From Rhizobium tropici CIAT 899 (GTDB taxonomy: Bacteria > Pseudomonadota > Alphaproteobacteria > Rhizobiales > Rhizobiaceae): DNA of 64,000 nucleotides. Made by a program: the position numbers and the translations under genes. This document shows, piece after piece, positions 18,705-26,455 of the stretch (its first letter is position 1; every line of letters starts with the position of its first letter). The notes beneath the pieces were generated by a model. The model was not told the origin of the DNA and searched no databases. It was given only the letters and a program-made list of their open reading frames with translations. The stretch spans positions 3,089,001-3,153,000 of the forward strand of contig NC_020059.1 in the NCBI RefSeq assembly GCF_000330885.1, written 5' to 3'.

Positions 18705-19493
18705 ATGCCCAGACCGATCATCGCCATTCCCGCCGATATCCGCGAGTTCGATGGCACAAGCTGGCATGCGGTGCAGCTGCAATATGTACGCGCTGCCGTG
18801 AAGGCTGCGGGATTGATGGCATTGATCGTTCCCGCGCTGGAGGACGGCAACGAGGCGGACGCCATTCTCGACCGGGTGGACGGCCTGCTCGTTTCCGGTT
18901 CGGCGACCAATGTGCATCCGTCTCTCTATGGAAAAGAAGCAAGGGACAGCGATGGCCCTTTCGACCCGGCGCGCGATGCGACATCGCTGCCGCTCATCCG
19001 CCGCGCGATCGACCGCGCCATCCCGATGCTCGCCATCTGCCGCGGCATTCAGGAGCTGAATGTTGCGCTTGGCGGCACGCTTGCCAGCGAAATCCAGGAC
19101 CAGCCGGGCATATGGGATCACCGCAAGCCACCGAATGTCGATCGCGATACGATGTATTCGATCCGCCAGAGCGTCTTCGTCAAGGAAGGCTCGTGTATCG
19201 CCCGTGTCGTCGGACCGGGTGAAGTGCGTGTCAATTCGCTGCATCGCCAGGCGATTGCCGATACGGCGCCGAGGCTGCAGGTGGAGGCACTCGCGGAAGA
19301 CGGCACGATCGAGGCCGTCTCCGTTATCGGCGCCAAGGCCTTTGCCGTCGGCGTGCAATGGCACCCGGAATATTGGGCGGAGACGGATTCGCCGTCGCTG
19401 AAGCTCTTTACCGCCTTCGGCGATGCGGTGCGCGATTATGCGGCTGGCAAGGAGCGACCTGCGGCCGCTCCGTATCAGCAAAAAGCCGTCTGA
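18705..19493 (+). CDS. Gamma-glutamyl-GABA hydrolase-like class-I glutamine amidotransferase
   Basis: This 262-residue protein belongs to the peptidase C26 / PuuD family of class-I glutamine amidotransferases. The nucleophile elbow is MLAICRGIQELNVALGG, and the histidine-glutamate pair is in FAVGVQWHPEYWAE, so the catalytic triad is complete. PuuD hydrolyses gamma-glutamyl-GABA in putrescine breakdown, but no other puu genes are here, so the substrate is open. Its stop codon touches the stop of the convergent dehydrogenase gene with no base between them. Confidence 0.87.
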   Translation: MPRPIIAIPADIREFDGTSWHAVQLQYVRAAVKAAGLMALIVPALEDGNEADAILDRVDGLLVSGSATNVHPSLYGKEARDSDGPFDPARDATSLPLIRRAIDRAIPMLAICRGIQELNVALGGTLASEIQDQPGIWDHRKPPNVDRDTMYSIRQSVFVKEGSCIARVVGPGEVRVNSLHRQAIADTAPRLQVEALAEDGTIEAVSVIGAKAFAVGVQWHPEYWAETDSPSLKLFTAFGDAVRDYAAGKERPAAAPYQQKAV

Positions 19494-20462
19494 TCAGCCT
19501 CGCGCCTTGACCGGCGTTTCCGGCACCGGCGTCACAGGCTCACCCCTAGCGAACCATTCGATGATGTTGTCGGCGACGAGATCAGCCATGGCATCGCGCG
19601 TCGGCACCGAGGCCGAGGCCACATGCGGCAGCAGGGAAACATTCGGCAGCGAGAGATAGCCCATGGGGACATTGGGTTCGTCGTAGAAGACGTCGAGCCC
19701 GGCAGCGCCAAGTGTTCCACTGCCGAGGGCCGTTATCAGCGCGTCGTCATCGACGGACCAGCCGCGGCCGACATTGATGAACACACCCTGCGGCCCAAGC
19801 GCCGAGAGAATTTCGGCATTGATAACCTTGTGCGTCTCCGGCGTCTTCGGCACGATCGAAATCAGCGTGTCCACCGACTGCGCCATCTCCAGCAGCGTCG
19901 GATAGTAGTCATAGGGCAGCGAATCGCGCGGCGTGCGGGTGTGATAGCCGATCTTAACCTTGAACGGCTCCAGCCTTCTCGCGATTTCCAGGCCGATGCG
20001 GCCGAGACCGTTGATGCCGATGCGGCGTCCCTTCATGGAAAAGGGCGAGAGCGGGAAGGCTCCCTCCCTCGCCCAGCGCCCCTCGCGCAGCCAGGTCTCC
20101 GCCTTCGGAAACTGCCGCAGCGTGTTCAGCAGCAAGGCGATCGCGGTATCGGCGACCTCGTCGTTCAGGACGTCAGGCGTATTGGTAACGACGATCCCCT
20201 TCGAGGCGGCGTGCTTGACGTCCACGCCATCATAGCCGACGCCGAAATTGGCGATGACTTCGACATTCGGAAAGGCATCGATCCAGCCGGCATCGAAGCT
20301 GCCTGCAACGGCAACGCCGCGGATGCGGGCCGCGGTTTCCGCATCAACCTTCGGACCGCCATCGCGTTCGACGGAAACGATATCGAACTGTTTTCCGAGC
20401 CTTTCGAGGACACGCGGGTGTATCTTCCCCGGAACGAGGACGGCGATTCGACTATCGGACAT
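19494..20462 (-). CDS. D-isomer specific 2-hydroxyacid dehydrogenase
   Basis: This 322-residue NAD(P)-dependent dehydrogenase shows the family order. NFGVGYDGVDV precedes the GINGLGRIGLEIARRL dinucleotide fold at about residue 150. The catalytic arginine is in FINVGRGWSVDD, the glutamate in LDVFYDEPNVP and the histidine in LLPHVAS. It is closest in layout to the glyoxylate/hydroxypyruvate reductases (GhrB/GyaR-like); the exact acid is not known. GAGGAAAGATCC before the ATG supports the start. The LacI gene ends 41 bases upstream on the same strand, so the two probably form an operon. Confidence 0.9.
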   Translation of the reverse strand: MSDSRIAVLVPGKIHPRVLERLGKQFDIVSVERDGGPKVDAETAARIRGVAVAGSFDAGWIDAFPNVEVIANFGVGYDGVDVKHAASKGIVVTNTPDVLNDEVADTAIALLLNTLRQFPKAETWLREGRWAREGAFPLSPFSMKGRRIGINGLGRIGLEIARRLEPFKVKIGYHTRTPRDSLPYDYYPTLLEMAQSVDTLISIVPKTPETHKVINAEILSALGPQGVFINVGRGWSVDDDALITALGSGTLGAAGLDVFYDEPNVPMGYLSLPNVSLLPHVASASVPTRDAMADLVADNIIEWFARGEPVTPVPETPVKARG

Positions 20463-20503
20463 GGATCTTTCCTCTTGAGATACGGTTCGGCACCGAACCG
20501 CTG

Positions 20504-21523
20504 CTAGCGAGCTTTATAAGGCGCCGTCGATTGGCGGATGCGCATTTCCGGCTTGATCAGATGAATACCGTCCGGTTCATGGCTTCCCGCCAGCCTATCC
20601 AAAAGCGCGCGCGCCGCAAGCCTTCCGACCTCGGCCTGCCCGTTCCAGACTGTCGTCAGGGCCGGCGTTGCGATCGCCGCCTCCTCCAGATCGTCATAGC
20701 CGGTGACCGAGATATCTCGCCCGGGAACGAGGCCGGCGCGTGAAATGCCGTTCATGAGACCTATGGCGACCAGGTCATTCCAGCAGACGGCCGCCGTCGG
20801 CTTCTGCGGCAGCGACAGGAAGTGCACCGCCGCCTCGAAGCCACCCTGTTTGGAACGTGCGCCGGGAATGCGCAGATTGGGATCGACCTCGATAGCAGCC
20901 TTGCGCAGCGCATTCACATAGCCCTGATAACGGTCGCGCCCAGTCGAGGTCTGGTCGGTGCCGCCGATCATCGCTATGGAGCGGTGACCGAGGCTGATCA
21001 GGTGATTGGTCGCAAGCGAGATGCCGTAGCTGTCGTCACCGCGAAAGGTCGGCAGATCCAGCGCTTCGATCTGTCGCGCGACGAGGATGGCCGGCATGCC
21101 GTTTTCCTCCGCCAGCTCGAAATCCTCCGGCGGCGTCCCGATCGCCGGCGACATGATGACGCCGTCGCCGCCGAGTTGCAGCAGCGTCTCGATGAAGGTC
21201 CGCTGCTTTTCGACGGAATCATAGTGATTGGAAAGGATGAAGGTATGGCGGCTGCGATCGAGCTCGCTTTCGATCGCCTTCAGGATTTCCCCGTAGAAGG
21301 GGTTCATGATGTCATGAACGACGACACCGATGATCCCCGATCGCGATGTCCTCAGGCTGGCTGCGCGGCGGTTGTAGATGTAACCGAGCGCACGAGCCTG
21401 GTCTTTGATCTTGTCACGCGTGTTAGTCGCCACCAGCGGGCTGTCGCGTAAGGCCAGGGATACCGTGGCCGTTGAAATACCCAGGCTTTCCGCAATCGTC
21501 GAAAGCTTTATCTTTTGCGCCAC
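20504..21523 (-). CDS. LacI-family transcriptional regulator
   Basis: This regulator of about 339 residues has an N-terminal helix-turn-helix (KLSTIAESLGISTATVSLALRDSP) and a periplasmic-binding-protein-like effector domain that recognises sugar-like ligands. A GTG at 21523 is preferred because GGGGAGGG sits about six bases upstream; the alternative start at 21556 adds 11 residues without a ribosome site. It is followed by the 2-hydroxyacid dehydrogenase, which is its likely target along with itself. An inverted repeat at 21557-21583 is a candidate operator. Confidence 0.9.
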   Translation of the reverse strand: MAQKIKLSTIAESLGISTATVSLALRDSPLVATNTRDKIKDQARALGYIYNRRAASLRTSRSGIIGVVVHDIMNPFYGEILKAIESELDRSRHTFILSNHYDSVEKQRTFIETLLQLGGDGVIMSPAIGTPPEDFELAEENGMPAILVARQIEALDLPTFRGDDSYGISLATNHLISLGHRSIAMIGGTDQTSTGRDRYQGYVNALRKAAIEVDPNLRIPGARSKQGGFEAAVHFLSLPQKPTAAVCWNDLVAIGLMNGISRAGLVPGRDISVTGYDDLEEAAIATPALTTVWNGQAEVGRLAARALLDRLAGSHEPDGIHLIKPEMRIRQSTAPYKAR

Positions 21524-21556
21524 GCGCGCCCTCCCCGTGAAACGCAGCCGTAACAT

Positions 21557-21583
21557 ATTCCGATCGCTTTACGATTTCGGAAT
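21557..21583. promoter_or_regulatory. Candidate operator upstream of LacI-dehydrogenase operon
   Basis: ATTCCGA at 21557-21563 and TCGGAAT at 21577-21583 form an inverted repeat with a 13-base spacer that itself holds a weaker ATCG/CGAT pair. It lies just upstream of the LacI start in an otherwise AT-rich stretch. Autoregulation is inferred. Confidence 0.35.
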
Positions 21584-21641
21584 TTAAAATCTTTAATTAA
21601 AAGCTTTAATCACGCCGCGCAACACGAATTCTCAAGGATTC

Positions 21642-22154
21642 TCAGATTTCGTCTTCATCCTCGCCATCATCGCCGGCCTGGAGATTATGCTCGATGGTCT
21701 TGAGCAGGCGTACAAGCGAGCGGATGTCTTTTTCCGAGAAGCCGCGGGTCGCAAGCTCATCGCAGCTTGCCGCCGAACTTTCGATCTCGCTGACGCTGTT
21801 TCGCCCCGCTTCCGTCAGATAGACCTTGGTCAGGCGGGCATCGTCGGCATCCGGCCGCCGCTCGACAAAGCCTTGCGCCTCCATGCGGCCGATCGTGCGG
21901 GTCATCGTCGGCGCCTTGACGCCGAGCTTCTGCGCCAGCGTACCGGCCGGAAGACCATCGCTTGCCGCGAGCGCAAGAATGACGCCGTCCTGCCCGGCGT
22001 AGAGGCCGCTCGCCGTCAGGCTGCGCGTCATCACCGTGCGCATGGACCGCGCCGCCTGCGTCAAGGCCGGCGACAGATCGGCAAGCGTATAGTCCCGGTG
22101 ATCCTTCTTCTTACCTGACTTACTTTTCTTCCCGACCTTGTTCTTTTTGCCCAT
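21642..22154 (-). CDS. MarR-family transcriptional regulator
   Basis: This 170-residue regulator has a very basic N-terminal tail (residues 2-18 are mostly lysine, glycine and serine), a winged helix of the MarR type (GTLAQKLGVKAPTMTRTIGRMEAQGFVERRPDADDARLTKVYLT) and an acidic C-terminus. The tail could add non-specific DNA contact. It is divergent from the creatininase-family gene across 86 bases that contain a short palindrome, so it may control that gene. The ligand is unknown. Confidence 0.88.
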   Translation of the reverse strand: MGKKNKVGKKSKSGKKKDHRDYTLADLSPALTQAARSMRTVMTRSLTASGLYAGQDGVILALAASDGLPAGTLAQKLGVKAPTMTRTIGRMEAQGFVERRPDADDARLTKVYLTEAGRNSVSEIESSAASCDELATRGFSEKDIRSLVRLLKTIEHNLQAGDDGEDEDEI

Positions 22155-22183
22155 CGTGATTCCGTTGACCTTTTCGCCGCTAA

Positions 22184-22199
22184 GTCATCACGCTATGAC
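22184..22199. promoter_or_regulatory. Candidate MarR operator
   Basis: GTCAT and ATGAC form an inverted repeat with a six-base spacer between the divergent MarR and creatininase genes. The arms are short, so the assignment is tentative. Confidence 0.3.
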
Positions 22200-22240
22200 A
22201 TTGCGCAGGTTACTGACATAAACAAGAGGTACACCCTCAG

Positions 22241-23032
22241 ATGGCGCATCCTTTGCCATGTTTCGATGACAATGATGAAACATTGACGCCCGAAGAGCGA
22301 AGAAAATGGATCGCCGTACTGCCACTTGGCGCCTATGAGCAACACGGCCCACATTTGCCGTTCGAAACCGACGCGCTCATCGCGGAAGGAGTAGTCTCGC
22401 GTCTCAAGGTTGCCTTGTCGGCAAACCTGCCGGTCACCTTTCTCGCCGTCGAGCCGGTTGGCTATTCGATCGAGCATATGGATGTCGCCGGTACGCGGAC
22501 GCTGGCTTTCGACAAAGCTGTTCGGCGGTGGCTCGGCATTGCCGAGAAGATGAACAATCTCGGCATTCGCAAATTCATCATGCTGAATGCCCATGGCGGC
22601 AATTCTCCGCTGATGACCATCGTAGCGACGGAAGCGCGCGTGCGCTTCGACATGCTGGCGGTCGCCACCAGCTGGACGCGTTTCGGCGTGCCGGATGGGC
22701 TGATCTCGCCTGATGACAAAGCCATCGACATTCACGGCGGCGATATCGAGACATCGGTCATGCTCGCCCTCCATCCGGAGAAGGTGGACATGTCGAAGGC
22801 GGCGAACTTCCCATCGCGCCAATCCGAGTTCATCGAGAACTTCAAACATCTGCGCGCCTATGGCCCCAATGCTTTCGGCTGGAAAATGTCCGATCTGAGC
22901 AGCCAAGGTGTGGCCGGCAACGCAAGCATCGCGACGGCCGAAAAGGGCGAAAGGCTGATCTCGCACGCTGTCAAAGGTCTCGTCGAACTGCTTGAAGATG
23001 TCGACCGCTTCGATATATCGACGCTGTCGTGA
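22241..23032 (+). CDS. Creatininase-family amidohydrolase
   Basis: This 263-residue protein belongs to the creatininase/FAPy-deformylase superfamily of metal-dependent amidohydrolases. PLGAYEQHGPHLPFETDALIAEG carries the metal-binding glutamate, histidine and aspartate. NAHGGNSPL and IDIHGGDIETSVML supply further ligands. Members act on creatinine, formamidopyrimidines or related ring amides, and the true substrate here cannot be inferred. It is divergent from the MarR gene and ends 36 bases before a Zur-like box that belongs to the next gene. Confidence 0.88.
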   Translation: MAHPLPCFDDNDETLTPEERRKWIAVLPLGAYEQHGPHLPFETDALIAEGVVSRLKVALSANLPVTFLAVEPVGYSIEHMDVAGTRTLAFDKAVRRWLGIAEKMNNLGIRKFIMLNAHGGNSPLMTIVATEARVRFDMLAVATSWTRFGVPDGLISPDDKAIDIHGGDIETSVMLALHPEKVDMSKAANFPSRQSEFIENFKHLRAYGPNAFGWKMSDLSSQGVAGNASIATAEKGERLISHAVKGLVELLEDVDRFDISTLS

Positions 23033-23068
23033 CTGTGCGGCCAAATCGTCTCTCCGCAATCCAATGTG

Positions 23069-23080
23069 ATCTTATAACAT
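23069..23080. promoter_or_regulatory. Zur-like zinc-response box
   Basis: ATCTTATAACAT differs by one base from the perfect palindrome ATGTTATAACAT that forms the core of alphaproteobacterial Zur sites. It is about 92 bases before the CobW-type gene, a common Zur target. It was found by reading the sequence; binding is inferred. Confidence 0.6.
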
Positions 23081-23172
23081 ACAAAAGCCTTTGAACTGAC
23101 GTCTCCAACTCCTTATATGGAACCCGACCAATATCTGCCCCCCGGGGCAACCTTCCATATTTCGAGGCTCCC

Positions 23173-24261
23173 ATGACCGAAACAGCCACGCAAAAGCCCG
23201 TTCCCGTCACCGTTCTCACCGGCTATCTCGGCGCCGGCAAGACGACGCTGCTGAACCGCATCCTCTCCGAAAACCACGGCAAGAAATACGCCGTCATCGT
23301 CAACGAGTTCGGCGAGATCGGCATCGACAACGACCTGATCGTCGAGTCGGACGAAGAAATCTACGAAATGAACAATGGCTGCGTCTGCTGCACCGTTCGC
23401 GGCGACCTGATCCGCGTCGTCGAAGGCCTGATGCGCCGTCCCGGCCGTTTTGACGGCATCATCGTCGAAACCACCGGCCTTGCCGATCCGGTTCCGGTCG
23501 CCCAGACCTTCTTCATGGATGACGATGTCCGCGCCAAGACCGAACTCGACGCCGTCGTCGCGCTCGTCGATGCCAAGCACCTGCCGCTGCGCCTCAAGGA
23601 CAGCCGCGAAGCCGAAGACCAGATCGCCTTTGCCGACGTCGTCGTCATCAACAAGTCGGATCTCGTAACGCCGGAAGAGCTGGCCCAGATCGAGGATATC
23701 GTGCGCGCCATCAACCCGGCCGCCCGCGTCTACAAGACGACCCGCTCCGGTGTCGATCTCGCCCGCGTGCTGAACCAGGGCGCCTTCAACCTGGAACGTG
23801 CTCTGGAAAACGATCCGCATTTCCTCGAGCACGGCCATGAGGATCATGTCTGCGGCCCGGATTGCGATCATGATCACCACCACCATCATGATCATGACCA
23901 CGATCATCACCACCATGATCATGACCATCACCACCACCACGCGCCTTCGCCGATCCACGACGTCACCGTGCAGTCGGTTTCGCTGCGCGGCGGCGAGATG
24001 AATGCCGAGCGCTTCTTCCCCTGGATCCAGAAGATCACGCAGACGCAAGGCCCGAATATACTCCGCCTCAAGGGCATCATCGCCTTCAAGGACGATCCGG
24101 AACGATACGTCGTCCAGGGCGTGCACATGATCATCGAAGGCGATCATCAGCGTCCGTGGAAGGATGGCGAAAAGCACGAAAGCCGCCTCGTCTTCATCGG
24201 CCGCGAGCTCGACCGCGAAAAGCTGGAACAGAGCTTCAAGGCGTGCGAGGCATCCGCCTGA
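23173..24261 (+). CDS. CobW/COG0523 GTPase with His-rich loop, probable zinc metallochaperone
   Basis: This 362-residue G3E-family GTPase has a Walker A motif (GYLGAGKTTLLNRIL) near residue 16, the metal-binding GCVCC motif, a guanine-specific NKSD, and a CobW C-terminal domain. Residues of about 233-257 are almost entirely histidine and aspartate, which marks zinc-handling members (ZigA/ZagA/YciC type) rather than the cobalamin enzyme CobW. A Zur-like box precedes it and no cobalamin genes are near. It probably delivers zinc to enzymes under zinc limitation. Its TGA overlaps the next ATG by one base. Confidence 0.92.
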   Translation: MTETATQKPVPVTVLTGYLGAGKTTLLNRILSENHGKKYAVIVNEFGEIGIDNDLIVESDEEIYEMNNGCVCCTVRGDLIRVVEGLMRRPGRFDGIIVETTGLADPVPVAQTFFMDDDVRAKTELDAVVALVDAKHLPLRLKDSREAEDQIAFADVVVINKSDLVTPEELAQIEDIVRAINPAARVYKTTRSGVDLARVLNQGAFNLERALENDPHFLEHGHEDHVCGPDCDHDHHHHHDHDHDHHHHDHDHHHHHAPSPIHDVTVQSVSLRGGEMNAERFFPWIQKITQTQGPNILRLKGIIAFKDDPERYVVQGVHMIIEGDHQRPWKDGEKHESRLVFIGRELDREKLEQSFKACEASA

Positions 24262-25250
24262 TGCCGACTGTTGCTCCGCTTGATATCGACGGCCACGTTC
24301 TGGCCGTCGAATTTTTAGGTGATACCCCCTTCTTCGCCAGCGCCGCCGGCGCGATCCATCGCCTGGAAGGCGGGGAGAAGATCACCGAAGCTCATCATGG
24401 GATGCTGACCTGCATCCGCGATCCCTATAGCGAGAGCCTGATTTCGGGTGGCGAAGACGGCAAGGTGCTGCGGATCGCGGCCGACGGCAGCGCGACGACG
24501 CTCGCCGAAGCCCCGCGCAAATGGATCAGCCAGCTTGCCGCCGGCCCGCAGGGCGCTGTCGCCTATTCCCATGGCAAGAGCACTTTCGTGCGGCTCTCCG
24601 ACGGGACGACGAAAGAGTTCCCGGAAGAACGCACCGTCGAAGGCATCGCCTTCGCTCCCAAGGGCCTGCGTATCGCCGTCGCCCGCTATAACGGCGTATC
24701 CCTGCATTGGGTGGGCATGAGCGCGCCACCGGTCAATCTCGAATGGAAAGGCGCCCATACCAGCGTCACCTTCTCGCCGGATGGCCAGTTCATCGTCACG
24801 ACCATGCAGGAAAATGCCCTGCACGGCTGGAAGATGGATGCGAAGCCGGGTGCCGAAGCCCGACACATGCGCATGACCGGCTATCCCGCCAAGGTGAAGT
24901 CGCTCTCCTGGTCAAACAAGGGCAAGTGGCTCGCCTCGTCGGGCGCACCGGCCGCGATCGTCTGGCCCTTCCAGGGCAAGGACGGCCCGATGGGCAAGGC
25001 GCCGCTGGAGCTCGGCACACGCGCCAACATCATGGCGACCTCGGTGAAATTCCATCCCGTCGAGGATATTCTCGCCATCGGCTTCATCGACGGCATGATC
25101 CTCGCGGTCCGCATCGGCGACGCCAAGGAAGCGCTCTTGCGCCGGCCCGGCAAGGGTGCGATCACATCGATGAGTTGGAGCAAGTCCGGCAAGCTGCTCG
25201 CCTTCGCCTCCGAAGCCGGCGACTGCGGCGTCGTGGATATCTCCGGTTAA
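24261..25250 (+). CDS. WD40-repeat protein coupled to the CobW gene
   Basis: This 329-residue protein has no signal peptide and consists of weak beta-propeller repeats: ISGGEDGKVLRI, VTFSPDGQFIVTTM, LSWSNKGKWLASSG, VKFHPVEDILAIGFIDG and MSWSKSGKLLAFASEAG follow the WD40 spacing. Such propellers serve as protein-docking scaffolds in the cytoplasm. The ATG overlaps the CobW stop (TGATG), so its level is tied to the metallochaperone. A propeller that follows a COG0523 gene suggests a partner or client in metal delivery, but no function is established that I know of. Confidence 0.85.
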   Translation: MPTVAPLDIDGHVLAVEFLGDTPFFASAAGAIHRLEGGEKITEAHHGMLTCIRDPYSESLISGGEDGKVLRIAADGSATTLAEAPRKWISQLAAGPQGAVAYSHGKSTFVRLSDGTTKEFPEERTVEGIAFAPKGLRIAVARYNGVSLHWVGMSAPPVNLEWKGAHTSVTFSPDGQFIVTTMQENALHGWKMDAKPGAEARHMRMTGYPAKVKSLSWSNKGKWLASSGAPAAIVWPFQGKDGPMGKAPLELGTRANIMATSVKFHPVEDILAIGFIDGMILAVRIGDAKEALLRRPGKGAITSMSWSKSGKLLAFASEAGDCGVVDISG

Positions 25251-25304
25251 AGCAATTCCAGGAAAAGTGCGCAGTGGTTTTCCGTCCGGAATTGCGTGAA
25301 AACA
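25251..25304. repeat. Palindromic intergenic repeat, copy B
   Basis: The element begins directly after the TAA of the WD40 gene. AGCAATTCC at one end is inverted as GGAATTGC at the other, and inner GGAAAA pairs with TTTTCC, so the RNA forms a long hairpin. It matches copy A at 11091-11146 over most of its length, including GTCCGGAA. It fills nearly all the space before cysE. Confidence 0.75.
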
Positions 25305-25327
25305 GTGACATGCAGAAAGACAGGATC

Positions 25328-26143
25328 ATGCCTCAGTCAGGAACGGCAATCGCCGAAAATTCTCCTGCCCTAGCAGAAAACGTCTGGGACGTGATCCGCT
25401 GCGAAGCCGCCGAGCTTGCTGCGCGCGAGCCGACGCTCGCTCCTCTGCTGCAGACGCAATTGCTTGGCGGAACCTCTGATGCTGAAAGCCTTGCCAACGT
25501 CCTGGCGGCACGGCTCTGCGTCGTCAGGATCGAGCACGGCGACATGCTGTCGCTGCTGTCCGACGTGCTGGCGCGATATCCTGCCATCCTGCAGGCGACC
25601 GAAGCGGATCTCGTTGCCGTGCGGACGCGCGACCCCGCCTGCACCACCTATCTGCATGCGCTTCTGAACCTGAAGGGCTTCCATGCTCTGCAGACGCACC
25701 GCATCGCCCATGCGCTCTGGACGGAGGGCCGCAGGGAAATCGCAAGCTGGCTTGCCAACCTCGTCTCGCTCGTCTTCGGCCCGGATATCCATCCCGCCGC
25801 GAAGATCGGCACCTCGATCATGCTCGACCACGGCTCCGGCATCGTCATCGGCGAAACCGCCGTCATCGAGGATGAGGTCTCCATCCTGCAGAACGTCACG
25901 CTCGGCGGCACGGGCAAGGAAAGCGGCGACCGCCACCCGAAAATCCGCCACGGTGTGATGATCGGTGCCGGCGCCAAGATCCTCGGCAACATCGAAGTCG
26001 GCGCCTTCAGCAAGGTTGCCGCGGGCAGCGTCGTGGTGAAGCCCGTGCCGCCGCACTGCACCGTTGCAGGCGTACCCGCCGTGGTCGTCCGTATCCATCG
26101 CGCCGACGAGATACCGGCCGAGACGATGGATCAGAATATCTGA
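25328..26143 (+). CDS. cysE: Serine O-acetyltransferase
   Basis: This protein of about 271 residues makes O-acetylserine, the precursor of cysteine, from serine and acetyl-CoA. An N-terminal helical domain (about 1-140, containing AALLNLKGFHALQTHRIAH-like sequence) precedes left-handed beta-helix repeats (HPAAKIGTSIMLDHGSGIVIGETAVIED...) with the catalytic histidine pattern. VTLGGTGKESGDRHPKI and the C-terminal VAGVPAVVV are typical. The ATG at 25328 follows AGGATC; the ATG at 25310 (six more residues) lacks a ribosome site. The gene is 77 bases after the WD40 gene and may be read with it. Confidence 0.94.
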   Translation: MPQSGTAIAENSPALAENVWDVIRCEAAELAAREPTLAPLLQTQLLGGTSDAESLANVLAARLCVVRIEHGDMLSLLSDVLARYPAILQATEADLVAVRTRDPACTTYLHALLNLKGFHALQTHRIAHALWTEGRREIASWLANLVSLVFGPDIHPAAKIGTSIMLDHGSGIVIGETAVIEDEVSILQNVTLGGTGKESGDRHPKIRHGVMIGAGAKILGNIEVGAFSKVAAGSVVVKPVPPHCTVAGVPAVVVRIHRADEIPAETMDQNI

Positions 26144-26455
26144 TTTCACCTGAATGAAGGACTGTGGCCACCTCGTGGTTCGAGGCATCGCCGTTTTCGC
26201 TGCGAGGCACGCAAGATCAGCCCGCTGGCAGTCCGTGACATAAGGTAGCACCGAAAACGCTCCGCACGGGCGTCTCGTACCGTTCTGCATCCAGCATAGC
26301 AGAATCAAGTGCTTACCGGAGATGCCATATCAGCGGCGGAATCGCTTGCCCCGCACTCTTCACGGAACCGTCATACTCCATTGATAGCTCGAAAGGGTTC
26401 TCTATGCCCGGCGTGGCGCAAATGCGCCGGAGCAATGCCCCCACCCGAAGAGGAT
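26144..26455. other. Intergenic region before phosphoesterase, candidate Pho box
   Basis: These 312 bases hold no gene. Near the right end CCGTCAT at 26368-26374 is separated by four bases from CATTGAT, an imperfect version of the CTGTCAT-N4-CTGTCAT Pho box. The first half has one mismatch and the second three. A phosphate-responsive control of the downstream phosphoesterase would make sense but is not shown. Nothing else stands out. Confidence 0.3.

Noticed and set aside
23871..23943. CAC/CAT/GAT-rich repeat tract
   Set aside because: It encodes the metal-binding His/Asp loop of the CobW-type protein, so it is not a separate repeat element.
23113..24177. A minus-strand frame with a run of valine and methionine opposite the CobW gene
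   Set aside because: The run is the complement of the His/Asp-rich codons, not a membrane protein.
24707..26143. A long plus-strand frame that joins an alternative frame of the WD40 gene to cysE
   Set aside because: The first part is a shadow of the WD40 gene; the CysE protein begins at about 25310-25328.
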